From assembly GCF_024323335.1 (NCBI RefSeq), contig NC_066581.1, positions 223,887,039 through 223,951,038 of the forward strand: a stretch of 64,000 bases of DNA. The letters run 5' to 3'. Of the stretch, positions 45,050 to 57,600 are shown one piece after another; position 1 is the first letter of the stretch; every line of letters begins with the position of its first letter. The notes beneath the pieces were generated by a model, which saw nothing but the letters and a program-made list of their open reading frames with translations, was not told the origin of the DNA and searched no databases. A program made the translations under genes and the position numbers. This stretch comes from Lathyrus oleraceus (Eukaryota; Streptophyta; Magnoliopsida; Fabales; Fabaceae).

Positions 45050-45640
45050 GAATAGACAGCGCCCCTTAGAGGGCGCTTTATTACAAAAATGCACTCTAAA
45101 GTGAAGAGAAAAAATAAGGAGCATACTATTGGAATAGACAGCGCACTTTAGAGGGCGCTTTTGTAACAAAGCGCACTCTAAAGTGAAGCGAAAAAATAAT
45201 GAGGAAATGGAGGGACACCAATAGAGGACGCTTTATTGAAAGCGCCCTCTAAGGGTAACCTTAGAGGGCGCTTTTTAAAAAGCGCTCTCTATGTCCATGT
45301 ACATTTCCAGTTTATAAGGCGCTTTTGGAAAGCCTTAGAGAGCACTTTTAGAAGCGCCCTCTTAGGCCCCCTTTAGAGGGCGCTTTTGTAACAAAGCGCC
45401 CTCTAAAGTGAAGCCAAAAAAAAAATGAGGAAATGGAGGGACAACAATAGAGGGCGCTTTAGTGAAAGCGCCCTCTAAGGTTACCCTTAGAGGGCGCTTT
45501 TAAAAAAGCGCTCTCTAAGTCCATGTACATTTCCAGTTTAGAAGGCGCTTTTGGAAAGCCTTAGAGAGCGCTTTCAGAAGCGCCCTCTTAGGCCCCCTTT
45601 AGAGGGCGCTTTTTTTACAAAAGCGCCCTCTAAGATCCCC
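45050..45640. repeat. Left sub-terminal repeats of CACTA
   Basis: Dense copies of TTAGAGGGCGCTTT and its reverse, often as facing pairs separated by a few bases. A larger unit of about 250 bases occurs twice (about 45,130-45,385 and 45,385-45,620), with shared GGAAATGGAGGGACA and CCATGTACATTTCCAG. Confidence 0.9.
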
Positions 45641-45693
45641 TTTAGTAAACATTAAAATTATAACATATACTGCATGTCTCTTTATTTTCCCTC

Positions 45694-46297
45694 TCTATAA
45701 GCTATTTCGTTTACGTAACTGGGTTTTCTCTCTACTGCGATTACTCTCTACTGCGATTACTCTCGTCCTCCGTTCGTTCTCCCTCCCTCACCGTCATCGT
45801 CGCCGTCGCCTTTTTCTGCTGCTGCGCTCACGTTCACTGAGTTATCTGCGTCCACCGTCACTGTTCACTTTCTTCTCCATCGTTACCGTCACCTTGAAGG
45901 TATTTCTCTTCTCCATCGTTACCGTTCACTTTCTTCATGTGTTTGATTAGGGCATTTTCTAAACTTAGTTTTACATTTTGTGCATTATGTTGATTAATGT
46001 TGTTTAGGGCAAACTGAGTTTTTTATTTCTGATTGAAAACTGATATCATTTGAAGTGTGTTTGAGCTTGTGCTTGGAAGTTTGATGATTATGGATGCAAG
46101 TTTGTTCATGTTCCAAACACCATAAGTTTGCATTGGTCTTTTGCATGCAGTAGGTGTGTGTGAGTTTGTATTCAATAATGATAAAAAAAAAAGAGTTTAG
46201 ATTGTTGTAACATGAGAGAAATGGAAGGTATATGAATGTGTTCACGTATTGAATCATTGTCTTACTTGGGTCTTATTGAATCATTTCTATATTACAG
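45694..46297 (+). promoter_or_regulatory. Probable promoter and untranslated leader of the CACTA gene
   Basis: CTATAAGC at about 45,695 could be a TATA box. A pyrimidine-rich leader follows. TTGAAG/GTATTT at 45,899/45,900 and TATTACAG ending at 46,297 would make a leader intron whose 3' end lies five bases before the ATG. These are motif-based guesses. Confidence 0.45.
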
Positions 46298-46302
46298 ATA
46301 AA

Positions 46303-49300
46303 ATGGCTAACCAAGACGATACCCATGACGCGAATGGATCACGTAACAATGTTGAAAAAGAAATCAAACGAGGATTGACTGTTATGAAGTCAATCATTCG
46401 TGCAAGAGACAAGGGTGTAAAATTTGAAGTACATTGGAGTGCTGAAGACCAACTAATTGAGCCTAACGGTTCAATGTTGGCAAGTTACATTGGTTTCCTT
46501 GTTCGACAACATATTCCGATTACATGTGATAATTGGAGAAGTCCGGACTTGAAGGTTGGCAAAGAAAAAATATGGTCGGAGATACAGGTACTTACCATAT
46601 ATTGTTATATGTTTTTTTTGTTGACTATTTGTTGACCATATATTGTTATAATATTACTTTATAATAACACACTCCATGTGTATGTTTTTTAGAGATCCTT
46701 TCACATCGATGAAAGCCGGCAAAAATATTGTATTCAATTGGCCGGAAAAAGACTCTGAGGATTTCGATCCTTTTTGTCCAACAAATTTCTCAAGGATGAG
46801 GAAGGAAAATTTGTTGAAGCAGAACGGCCAATGAAGTATGCCGAGATTATTTCAGCCGATGAATGGGATAACTTTGTCGCCAAACGAAGAAACGAAAAAT
46901 TCCATGTAATGTCTATTAATTATGGTATTATACAATTGTTAAGTTACTTATTTCTAATATGCCTTAAACTTTTTTATCCAGGAAGTAAGCGACAAAAATA
47001 GGAAAAGGGCATCAAAACCCGCGTATCCGTACAAAAAAGGGCGTACGGGATATGCACGGTTACAACAAAGAATTGTGAGTATATTCAAATGCTATGAGCT
47101 TATACATTGTCACAATATGTTATAATTGATGATCTTATAACCTAATTCAATGTGTAGCTAGCCGAGGAGAAAAGTGACGCAACATCTCTTCCGGAGCACG
47201 TATTATGGAAGGCTGCTCGGGTTGGGAAGGATGGGGCTGTCGTTGAAGCGGTCCAAAATGTTTATGACGAATGTGTAAGTATATGTAACATTATTTCTTT
47301 AATTATATCGAAAATTTTGTTAGAAATATAATTCATTTTTAATCTCCTCTAATAATATTTCAGGAGACTTTATCCCAAACCTTACCTTCAACCGAGGTCC
47401 AGGATTGCAGGAGCGTACTTAGTCGAGTACTAAATGTTCCTGAGTATTCCGGTCGTGTGAGGGGTAAGGGTTTTGGTGTGACTCCGTCGTCATTTTATAA
47501 AAAACCAAAAACAAAAAATCCTACCAACAAAGAGGTGATGGAGACCTTGGCGGAGTTAAGGGCACAAGTACTCCAACTGCAAAACGAGAATGCAAGGTAT
47601 AGAGAGGAAAGGTGCGCTTCCGAGGCAAAAGATACTAGTGACCGAGCTAGTATCAATTGTCAACCGAAATTTCCCGAGGTAATTATATATGTTATTATGA
47701 AATTAAAATAGCACTTTTTTACTTGACACATATACACGTTAACAATAACATTTATTATTGGTTTAGGGCATTTCACCTTGTCAGCTGTATCTATCGTCAC
47801 CAATTTATCGCATAGTTGGCAAGGGAAAAGTGCACAATACTTCGGGTGAATTACTTCACCATAATCCCCTCCCGGTGGGATATATGAAAGTTTCGGTTGA
47901 CCTTGTATTAGATACGAACGCCCTTCTACCATTACCTGACGTTGTTTCAGAGACAACGTTGATGCGAGATGCAGTCGGATCCTTTGTTGGTTGGCCGTCA
48001 GATCTAATTTTCCCTGATGCCGAGGTATATATGTTCTAAATGATTATGAATATTTAGTATTCACATTTCAATTCAGCTACAATTATGATATTTAATCAAT
48101 CCTTATTACATGGTAATGTTAGACTCCTACAAGACCCACACATAAAGTTGGTAAAGGGATTTCAAGACGCATCGAGTCGGTTGCATCTCAAAAAGAGGTA
48201 CAAATATATATACCCATTGAATTATATACGCAACGATTCTGTTGCATCACAAAAAGTCATGATTTATTTTATATGAATTTTTAGGTTCCCGGTCGAAAGT
48301 TGAAAAGCGCTGCTAAGGATATTCCAACGACGTCCGGGACAAAATCTCAAATTATGATGCGTCTTGAGAAAATGGTGGATGAGTCCGATATTATGCACGG
48401 GGCCATTCGTAGTATAGATTTTGATGAAGGTGTTTTCGGAGCTGCTCATTTCGAAATAATTGCAAAGGAGGACATGCAACAACTTTTTGAACACGACGAA
48501 TTGGGCATCGCTGTCATTCATACATACATATGGTACTCCGATCAATCTATAATTTACTTAGTTGAACAATTTATTTACACATTTCAATGAGTAGTCTAAT
48601 GTTTATTATGTTTCTATTTAAGGTATATGTATGTAACATTGATGCAGGGAACTGAATTGTGTAACCGTTTCAATTTTATTGCTGCTTCCCGTATCAACGC
48701 AACGTTAATAACGAAAAATCCAACATCCGTAAAGAATGATCTAGTCGATAGATTCATGGCGGCCGGCGATAATACTACACCCAATTTGTATTTTTTACCG
48801 TTTAATTCTGGCAACGGGTTAGATTTTCTTTCTAATAATTTCATTCTAATCTATGTATATCTTTTACGTAGAAAATTTTCATTCATCTAAATTTTTGTTT
48901 TATTTTACAGTGGTCACTGGGTGTTGGTTGCTATGGATCTTTCGAGACTAATAGTGTATTATCTCGATTCGTTATCGGGTGATTGGAGTAAATATCCGAG
49001 TATGAAGAAGACGGTTGACGCGTAAGTGAAATTCCCCTAAATATTCGTGTGTATTTGTATATTTAATTATGTCTGTCAGATTGATCTCAATATACGTTTT
49101 TATTTTGTTAGGGCAATAATAAAATTTAGATCGAAAAAGAATTATCGTAATAGGAAGGACATTACCTGGGTCAGAGTTCAGGTATATATTAAGTATCTTA
49201 TTTTTGCTTATAATAGTGTTTGTTTTTTTGCTTATAATAGTGTTTGTAAGAAATTAACTATATATATATTGTTTGTTTTTCTGTGGAGTGTCCTCAGCAA

Positions 49301-49573
49301 AATAATTCGGTCGATTGCAGATTTTTTGTATTGAGATTTATGAGAGATATCATTGCGTTGAATCGTATAGACATCCCAAAAATGGTATGGAATAATAACT
49401 TAGGGTTTATTTTAATATTATCGGATATTTCATCTAATTTGTTACTAAATCATGAATATGTTTTATTCTCTTAATTGTAGTACTTTGAGGAATACAAATC
49501 TTACTCAAGAGCTCATTTGGATGAAATGAAGGATGAATTGTGTCAATTCATTGTTGATCAAAGAATCATATAG
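46303..49573 (+). CDS. Transposase_24-Ulp1 fusion gene carried by CACTA
   Basis: Thirteen coding exons are inferred: 46303-46587, 46693-46905, 46982-47074, 47158-47274, 47364-47678, 47767-48024, 48123-48197, 48285-48532, 48623-48817, 48911-49021, 49112-49181, 49289-49384, 49481-49573. Every intron is GT-AG and phase is kept throughout, for 722 codons. Exons 3-5 hold the Transposase_24 signature (GRVRGKGFGVTPS) and a coiled coil. Exon 6 resembles a DUF8039-type domain. Exons 9-13 form an Ulp1 (C48) cysteine protease with His602 (GHWVLVAMD), Asp619 (YYLDSL), Gln664 (CPQQ) and Cys670 (SVDC). The spacing equals or nearly equals that of yeast Ulp1. One break is seen: TGA at 46756-46758, codon 117, where Arg is expected. 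Likely role: desumoylating-type protease; target unknown. Confidence 0.85.
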
Positions 49574-49904
49574 CTAGGTTGTATATTGTTGTACATATAT
49601 GTATGAAATGTTGTTGTTGTATGCTGTTGTTGTATATATGTTGTATATTATTGTTGTACTTTTACTAAATCATGAATATGTTGTTGTATATTGTTGATCA
49701 AAGAATCATATATTAATGTTGTATATATGGAGGATTAATGTTGTATATAAATGGATTCATGTTGTATATATCAATGGATTAATGGTGTATAACATTGGAT
49801 TAAAGGATGAAATCAATATGAATTTTACACTTTTGCAGCATGCGAACAGGTTACCAATTAAATATCCACTGTTTTTCAAACAATTTTTTTTAAAATAACT
49901 AACA
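49574..49904 (+). other. 3' untranslated region of the CACTA gene
   Basis: AT-rich, with many TGTTGTATAT words in loose tandem between about 49,580 and 49,760. It leads straight into the right sub-terminal repeats. No gene. Confidence 0.55.
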
Positions 49905-50280
49905 CTTTAGAGGGCGCTTTGTCCAGAAAGCGCCCTCTAAACACTTTACATTGACAACTTTAGAGGGCGCTTTTTCCTGAAAGCTCCCTCTAAACACTTT
50001 ACATTGACAACTTTAGAGGGCGCTTTTTCCCGAAAGCGCCCTCTAAACACTTTACATTGACAACTTTAGAGGGTGCTTTTTCCAGAAAGCGCCCTCTAAG
50101 GTGTCCCTTTATGGACCACTCCAGAGGGCGCTTTTTTCTGAAAGCGCACTATAATGTGGCCACTTTAGACAGCGCTTTCTCCAGGAAAACAAAGCGTTGT
50201 CTTTACCTATGCCAGCGCCACTTTAGAGGGCGCTTAAAAGCGCTGTTATAGGCCAAAATAAGCGCCCTCTTTTCCCTTAT
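49905..50280. repeat. Right sub-terminal repeats of CACTA
   Basis: Four regular units of about 60 bases contain TTAGAGGGCGCTTT, a short loop, AAAGCGCCCTCTAA and ACACTTTACATTGACAAC. Two or three looser copies follow. The same core words make up the left array. Confidence 0.9.
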
Positions 50281-50293
50281 TTGGCGTAGTGAC

Positions 50294-53200
50294 TGTAGCG
50301 GGGTTTTCGTTACCTTTAGGTTTATTGATTAAACCAAAAGTAAACATACAATTTGAGTCGCCACCGCACTTTTATTTGTCCAAAGGAAAGGCCAAAAAGC
50401 GAACAAAAGCACAGTAAGAAGTTTTATCAAATCAAAAACTAATAAAAATGTCAGAGATCTGGGTAAGGGGGTTGGTTATGAAATGGGAAGGTTTTACGCA
50501 CCCAAAACATCCTTAGTACTCTAAGGAAACCCTTTTTGCAAATATGTGTTGTAGGTTGGTATTTGTGAAAAGATTTGTGCAAACGATTGGAGGGATGAGA
50601 AGAAATAGATTATATTTACAAATTTTGTTGTTTGAATGGATGAACACATTGCCTACGTACCATCACAAAGGAGGATCAAAACCTCGTAGTTCGGGGTAAA
50701 AATCTCAAAGATTGGTGAATTGATTTTAATCAAAAGCCTTAAGGTCTTTTGTTATCAAAGGGAGAAAACTCAACCTAAATCAACAATCCACCATGTGAGG
50801 AAGGCTTCAACATGCATGTGAGGGGTTAACCCTATAATAAGCATGGAAGGCTTATAATCCAACACTAAGGATGAGGTGAGATTCACATCAACCACTATGA
50901 TAACTCAAACCTATGACTAATGTTTATGAAAAGGTTTAAATAAGGTGGCCATTGGAACCACAAAAACAACTTGAAATGAGTTATATTTACAAGTTATATT
51001 TATTTACAAAAATGAAGTCAAAGTTGGATTAAGATTTATTCACAATGAGTATTCATGAAAAGATTTTGAAAATTCAAAGGCATAAGGCCTAGGTTTCTAA
51101 TTTGAAACAAAGTAAAAGTTTGAAAAAACATTCTGGCTTGGGTTAGAGTGGAGAGAAGAAGAGAAGGGCTAGTCCTAAAGCATACAAAGATGAGAGAGAG
51201 AATAAAACCCTTGGAGTTCCTTTTCTTGAAATCATAGAGATTATTCAAGATGCTCCTTTCCTTTGGACTTAGCACACAATCAAGCAATCAAACAAATTAG
51301 ATTCAAGCTCCTATGATCTCCATTTGGCTTGTATCTCTTAACTTGGCTACTCATGACAATGGTCCTCTTTACTATCTCAAGATGGAATCCCTATCACACA
51401 AGAGCAAACATCAAAAAGTTAACAATACAATAAGAGGAATGGACAAAGAATAAGTTTTGGAAAGGAAGTCCTTTAAAGTCAACTTTGGAATTTAGCATTT
51501 TAAACGCATGAGGCCTAGTTGCTCTTCAACAAGTTTAGCATTCTAAAGGCATGAGGCCTAGTTGCTCTTGAACTCCTTTAAGCATGGGAAGATCCTAATT
51601 CTAAGTCCTTTCTCCTTTTTTGCAATTGGTCCACACAAAATAAAAGCAAAACCAACACAAGACAACAATATATTTATATACAATAATGAGCTCAAATGAG
51701 CAAAAGGAAAATTGCAATATGAATAAATGAGCAAGAAATAAATTGCATTAAAGTAAATTGCAAGAAATTAAATTCTCAAATTAAAGTTAGTAATTAGTAT
51801 GGTTATGTTAGTTTGTCATAAGAAAATGTAACGCTATGTTAAGCAATCGTAAGTGGACTAATGTAGTAGTCACACCTATCTAAGGCCAGTCAATAAAACT
51901 ATAGGCAAATAAATACAAGTTAGAGATCATGACTAGTAAGCCAAGATCCTAAAACTTGCCATGCCAAAACAAAAGGGGAAGGGCCTTGTATGGACTTTAA
52001 GTTTTTTGCTTGACCAATAAGCAACCTATCTTAGACACAAAACAACTCACTTGATCTTGGATCAAGTTGAGTTTGGTTTGGATCAGAGAAGATTAAACCT
52101 CTCATTTGTCAAGACCAACCATAAGTCATTAACTCATTGGCCAAATTATGAAAAGAAAGGGATGAAGATGAAATGGATGGAAAGAGAATTCAAGTATCAA
52201 GCTCAATTGATCAAAAATGAACCAAATCAACATCAATCAATGCTAAATAGAAATGAAATGAAGGTCACAAGTCAACCATAATTTTTTTTGGTGATTTTTG
52301 AATTAAAAATAAATGCAAAATAAAATAAACAAAATATGGTCAAACCTCAAATTTAATTCAAATCAACTTCAACAAGTCCAATTAAATTCTCATAGGTCTA
52401 ACATGGTCAAACAAACTTTGACAAATTTTCTCAACAATTTTTGAAATCAGAAACTATTTAAAACAATTAAAAACAATAAAAAATAATATAATATGAATTA
52501 AAATCTCAAATAAATCTCAAATCAAATAAGAAATTGATGAGACTATTTTTCATTGACTTATCATGATCCATAGGTGTTAGGAAAATATTTTTGGATTTTT
52601 CAAATATCAGAAAGTATTTAAAAATGAATTAAAACTATTTAAAAATCAAATAATTCACAAAAAATATTAAATGAAGTCACAAAAATAATTAAAAATCAAA
52701 ATATGAAACTAGATTTTTCAAGAAATTGTTTGGCATTGGTCTCATATATTTGTGACTTCAAATAAAATATTTATGAATTTTTGAAAATAAAAGGAATTAA
52801 CTGAAATTAAAAGAAAATAAGAAAAATAGAAAAATCCAGCGCCATCAGATCATTTCATTAATTGACGTGGCAAGGGATCAATAGCTCTAAGGCGCGGAGA
52901 CATGGTGTGCCCTGGTCAAACGCGTAACACAATGATTTAAAAGAAGTAAACACATGGAACAACCAGTATTATAACGTGGAAGCATGATCCAATGGCTCTG
53001 AAGTATACCACGTGGTGATGGTGGTGGAAATCACCATCTTCTCCGGTGATCCAACCATTTCTGGCCACCACGCGCAGGAAAATAAATTGCAATGAAAATG
53101 AAAAATGAAGACCTCAAAATGAAGCTGAGGTGATGTACATCACCACTGTAACCATGGATCATCCTCACCATTCCAATTTAAAGAGAAATATGAGCTTGAA

Positions 53201-55111
53201 AATCATGGTGTGTCAACTAGTATGGCACGATTTGAACAATTAAGACAACCACTGACCTGCCTCATGTGAGAGGACTTCAGAAAACCACACAAACCAAAGA
53301 AAATCACATTGAATTGCAAGATCTAGATCAAAAAAGTTTGAGGTTCTACCTCTGAAATCAAGCTTCAAATGGCACGAATTCTTCTGCTTTTGCTCTGGAA
53401 GTGTGATGGAGATGATAGGTTAAGGAATTGAGCTTTGAAGATCAACTAATGATGTTGAAATTCAAGCTTGAAAAAGAGAAAGAAAACTGAAAATTCCTTT
53501 AGTGAGGGTTGGGATTTCAATTCAGCAGCAATTCAGATATCCACTAGGTTGCCAATTAAATGAGAATGAACACTTATTTATAGCTGAAATGGATTGACAA
53601 GCATGGTTCCCTCGTGTGCATGGGATTTGAATTCTCCTTGCATGGGCCTGTACAGGCGCATGTAAGGCCCAATGATGGGCGCAAATCCTTGCTGAGCTCA
53701 ACTGGAAATGAATTGGTCGTGCATAATGAACTACATAAGCTTGCACATCAAGTTATATCATGAAATGCCAAAATGGACATAAAAAGAAAGCTCTTCGAAA
53801 CTCCCACATGGAAAGTCAAAAAAAATTAATGTGAGTAATGGTTGGAAAGCTCTTGAAATAAGGAACAAATGTAATGTTGGTAAAAAATTCATTTGGCATT
53901 TGGAAATTAATGAAAACTGGCTGTGAAAGTTTGGTCACAAAACATGTTTAAGTTCCCCTTTGAAAATTTTCACCAAAAGCAAGCCTCTTCAAGCCCTTCT
54001 TTTTCAATGATAAAAGCTTCAAATGAAACAACTTCCAACGTCAAAGTGTATATACTTTCAAGATGATCAATTTAGACTTAAATTTTGCATCATTTGGATT
54101 TTTCATGAAAAAGTTATGGGCATTTAAAGTTGGGCATTTTTCAAATTCAATGACTTAGGTCCAAAGTGACCTATAATGTTTTGTATTATCACATGTGTTT
54201 ATTTTAGGATTATGAACTTTTATCCAACATAACATTTGAAGTAGACATCTTAAAAGTTCCAATTCATTTGGTCTAACCTCAAAATAATAAAAAATAAGGA
54301 AGTTAGGTCCTTGGGAAGTTGACCCAGAATTAGGGTTTCAGTCAAAATGACCTATAATGTTTTGAAATGAATGATGACCTTCCAAGTTTCAAATGGATTT
54401 TTTATGAACATGAAAGTTGTTCATATGATTATTAAGAACATTTTTACTCTTGGAGTCATATTCATTTTACAAACACATCAAAAGTTGTATCTCAGTGATC
54501 CTCGGTTTAGTCAGATGACTTGACTTGTCAACTTTTCAAGGCCAAACTTCCAATCTTGATGAATTAATGATTGAGGATCCTCAAGTAGGATCATATATGC
54601 ATAAAATAATGAATTAAAGAACTTCCCTTGATTAAATTTGATCATAGGTTGAGGTTGCTTCATGAGCAAGGCATAGTTGAAGCACAATGAAATTAGGGTT
54701 TCCTTGGGAAAGAATCCTCAAGCCCTTTGGGTTATCTTGATCAAATTGGCAAATTGAGAAACTTGAGAGACATATATGATGATTAGGAGTTTTGTGGACC
54801 ATTTTACATGATTTTTTTCATCTTCAACTAGCCATTTCATTGAGCTTAGGAGCCTCCTAGGAGCATGGGAGCACATGATCACTTGAGCTTCAAAACAAAA
54901 AGAGTTAGTGACATATTTTTGCGCTTTTGGGTAGTAATCAAAATAAGAAAAGAAATAATATACAATACAAGCATGCTTGGTAGTCTCAAACCACTCACAC
55001 AAGTCCCAACCCTAGGGTTAAGGAGCCAAACATGCTATGATCCTTGAGGCAATGCACTGAGCAATGATATGATGCTCTGAGGGATCTTAGGGTCAAAATT
55101 AGGGTCTTACA
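50294..55111 (-). mobile_element. Ogre solo LTR (4818 bp)
   Basis: On the minus strand it starts TGTAAGACCCTAATTTTG and ends AACCCCGCTACA, matching the ends of the Ogre LTR at 16464-21620 in reverse orientation. No internal element sequence is attached on either side. GAGAC at 55112-55116 and at 45027-45031, just outside the CACTA, forms the 5-bp duplication. This is the expected footprint of LTR-LTR recombination. A CTATAAATAA site lies at about 53,574-53,583. Short open frames inside are not genes. Confidence 0.88.
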
Positions 55112-56500
55112 GAGACTAATAGATTCTAGACGAGCTTCAAGAGCATAAGTCTCCTCATACTCTATTCCTTCAGCTTCACTATACAGTTTTTCCACTAATG
55201 TGGTTTTATTTCTAGTAATTACACCATTTTCATCCATTTTTTTCCTAAATATCCATCTAGTGCCAATGGAGATTTTATCAACTGGACATGGAACAAGGTC
55301 TCACACATCATTTCATTTAAATTAGATAAGTTCTTCTTGCATAAAAAGTAACCATCCCTCGTCAAGTAAAGCATCTTGAGAAATGAATGCAGAGTAATTA
55401 CATAAATTATTGACCTGAGATCTAGTAATTTTATCTATTTTGATATTTCCCTGAATTTGATCTAATGGATGATCTTTTGTGATTGTGCAATCATAAGGTA
55501 GCTATTTCAAGGTCTGTTGTTTTTCATCTTCATCTAATTTTTCCTCTTTATCTTAATTAATGTCATCATCCTTTGATGAAGGAGAATGATCCTCTTTGGG
55601 ACTTTCGTCGTTGATCAAGTTCTCTTTTATCACACTTACAACATCAGAAAACAAATACCTTTCCCTATCTTTTAGGGTGATGACTCATTAAATGAAACAT
55701 GAATATATTATTCTACAGAAGATGTTCTATGATTTTAAACTCTATAACCTTTACTCGAAGATGAGTAACCTAAGAATATCTCTTCATCAGACTTAGCATC
55801 AAACGTTTCAAGATTGTCCTTTCTGTTATTTAAAATGAAACATTTGCAACTGAAAATGTGAAAGTAAGAAGTATTTGATTTCCTACCTTTTAGTAACTCA
55901 TAGGGTGTCTACTATATGATAGGTCGAATGACCTTCCTATTTAAGACATGGCATGTGGTATTAACTGGATCTGCCCAAAAGTACTAAGGTAAGCTCATTT
56001 TACTTATCATGGTCCAAGCCAATTCTTCTAAAACACAGTTTTTACGCTCAACAACACCATTCTGTTATGAAGTTCTCAGACATGAAAAGTTATGGGCAAT
56101 CTCGTTTTCATTAAAAAAGTTTTAAAAATGATGGTTAACAAATTCACCACCGTGATCACTATGGAGTGTGATAATTTTCAAACTAAAAACATTTTGGACA
56201 AGCTTAACAAATTTATTGAAAGCTTCAAAATTTTCATCCATATGGGTTAGAAATAACGGTCAGGTGAATCTAGAGTAGTCATCAACAATCACAAACCTGT
56301 AATGATTTCCTCCTAAACTTCTTGTCCAAGAAGATCCAAACAAGTATATATGGAGAAGATCGAGAGTTTTGATGCAGAAACAACCTTTTTCGATTTAAAC
56401 GACACTCTCGTTTGCTTTCCCATTTGGCAAGAATCAAAAAATTTGTATTTTTAAAATTTAATTTTAGGAATACCGATCCCTAGTTTCTTGGATTGTTCTA
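55112..56500 (-). pseudogene. pol: Copia pol: integrase and N-terminal RT
   Basis: On the minus strand the clearest part is the start of RT: KMDENGVITRNKTTLV, then EGIEYEETYALEARLES, running to the insertion edge. Upstream toward 56,500 are broken integrase words with stops and frameshifts. Overall order agrees with Sirevirus or Maximus-type copia elements. It is inactive. Confidence 0.75.
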
Positions 56501-56529
56501 TTTATTAGGTCAAAATGCACGTGACTTAA

Positions 56530-56904
56530 TCACCCATGCCATAACCAAGAATCTTCACCCTTGGCGACTAAGAACTTTGTTCCATACATTGACACGTCAT
56601 TTAGATAAAGAATATAGACATTATCAATCATATAACCCTTAAACACAAGGTCCTTACTTGCCTTATACTCAATCAAAAAACTTAGAGTATCAAAAGCTAC
56701 AGAGTACCCTTTGTCGCATAATTTGCTAATGCTCAGTAGGTTGTGTTTAAGCCCTTTAACTAAAATCACATTTTCAATGGTGATTGTAGAGGGATTCCCC
56801 ATAATACCTTCACCTAATGTTTTACCTATTGTGTTGTCCCCATACATGGTGTGACCTCTTTCCTTCTCATTGAGCTTGATGAACATGGAAGCATCTAGTG
56901 TCAC
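56530..56904 (-). pseudogene. pol: Copia protease to preintegrase region
   Basis: A 125-codon open piece reads HTMYGDNTIGKTLGEG, then LKHNLLSISKLCDKGY and SVAFDTL, ending at WLWHG before a stop. These are the conserved blocks after the aspartic protease site and leading into the preintegrase zinc region of Sireviruses. The DSG active site should lie just upstream and is not clear. Confidence 0.78.
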
Positions 56905-57059
56905 GTGTCTTAAATATCCCCTATATAGGAATCATAACCTTTTCATAGAGACAAGACCTTCCTGCATACAATCAAATAGGCAATTTAGGTACCTAACTAG
57001 TTGGTCCTATAAGGTTATTTGAGGTACATTTAGGTATCTATATCATTTTACCATTGGGA

Positions 57060-57600
57060 ACTTGAATGTTCCTAATATGAAAAACATGTCCAATGTGACC
57101 CTTATCACCACAATAATGACATATAACTTTAGATGAAATACTTTTCTATTTCTCCTAGTGACATGAGGGTTTTTTCTTAAAATCTACGCCTTTGTTATTT
57201 GAAGAACTAGAACTAGTAGAAGATAGTGAAATAACATGTGTTAATTTTCCTTTGAGATTTTCAATTTCAAGTTTTAAAGTTGGACAAGTAATACACTCTA
57301 CTTTTTCTATCTTTTCCACTAAAGTGTTAGAAACATTAAAATGTTCTTCAACTAGAGATGTATGCACTCCCTTAAGAGAATCTAAAGTGCTATTAAGATT
57401 ATTTATCTCCATTTCAAGTTTTAAAATCATTTCTTTTTTTAGATAATTTTTTTTACAAGAATTTATTGAATTTGTATACATATCATTAAACACGTTCAAC
57501 AACTCACTATAAGAATACTCATTATAAGGATTAAAAGTGTATACCCATGAACTTTCACCTTTCTTATGTGCCATCAGACATATGTTGACACATTCTTATA
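57060..57600 (-). pseudogene. gag: Copia gag C-terminal part
   Basis: Read on the minus strand: CLMAHKKGES, a Lys- and Glu-rich coiled-coil stretch (EMILKLEMEINNLNSTL), a Ser run, then a stop and CHYCGDKGHIGHVF. The last is a zinc knuckle whose fourth ligand, normally Cys, is Phe. The gag core that should precede it is absent; sequence beyond 57,600 has stops and another protein type. The element is therefore broken at its 5' side. Confidence 0.78.

Larger units (their letters stand above)
45033..50291 (+). mobile_element. CACTA (En/Spm) DNA transposon, non-autonomous, with cargo gene
   Basis: The ends are CACTACGCCAAA and, reversed at the right end, CACTACGCCAAA: 12 identical bases. The 3-bp duplication ACT is present at 45030-45032 and 50292-50294. 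Both sub-terminal regions are packed with AGAGGGCGCTTT words in both orientations, as expected for transposase binding. The 5.26 kb contains one spliced gene with a Transposase_24-type region and an Ulp1-type protease domain. No TNPD-like catalytic transposase is found, so mobility would depend on another copy. Confidence 0.9.

Noticed and set aside
48811..48910. A GC-AG intron after exon 9 of the CACTA gene
   Set aside because: Moving the donor to 48818 gives a normal GT site and restores the GGHW frame, so no unusual intron is needed.
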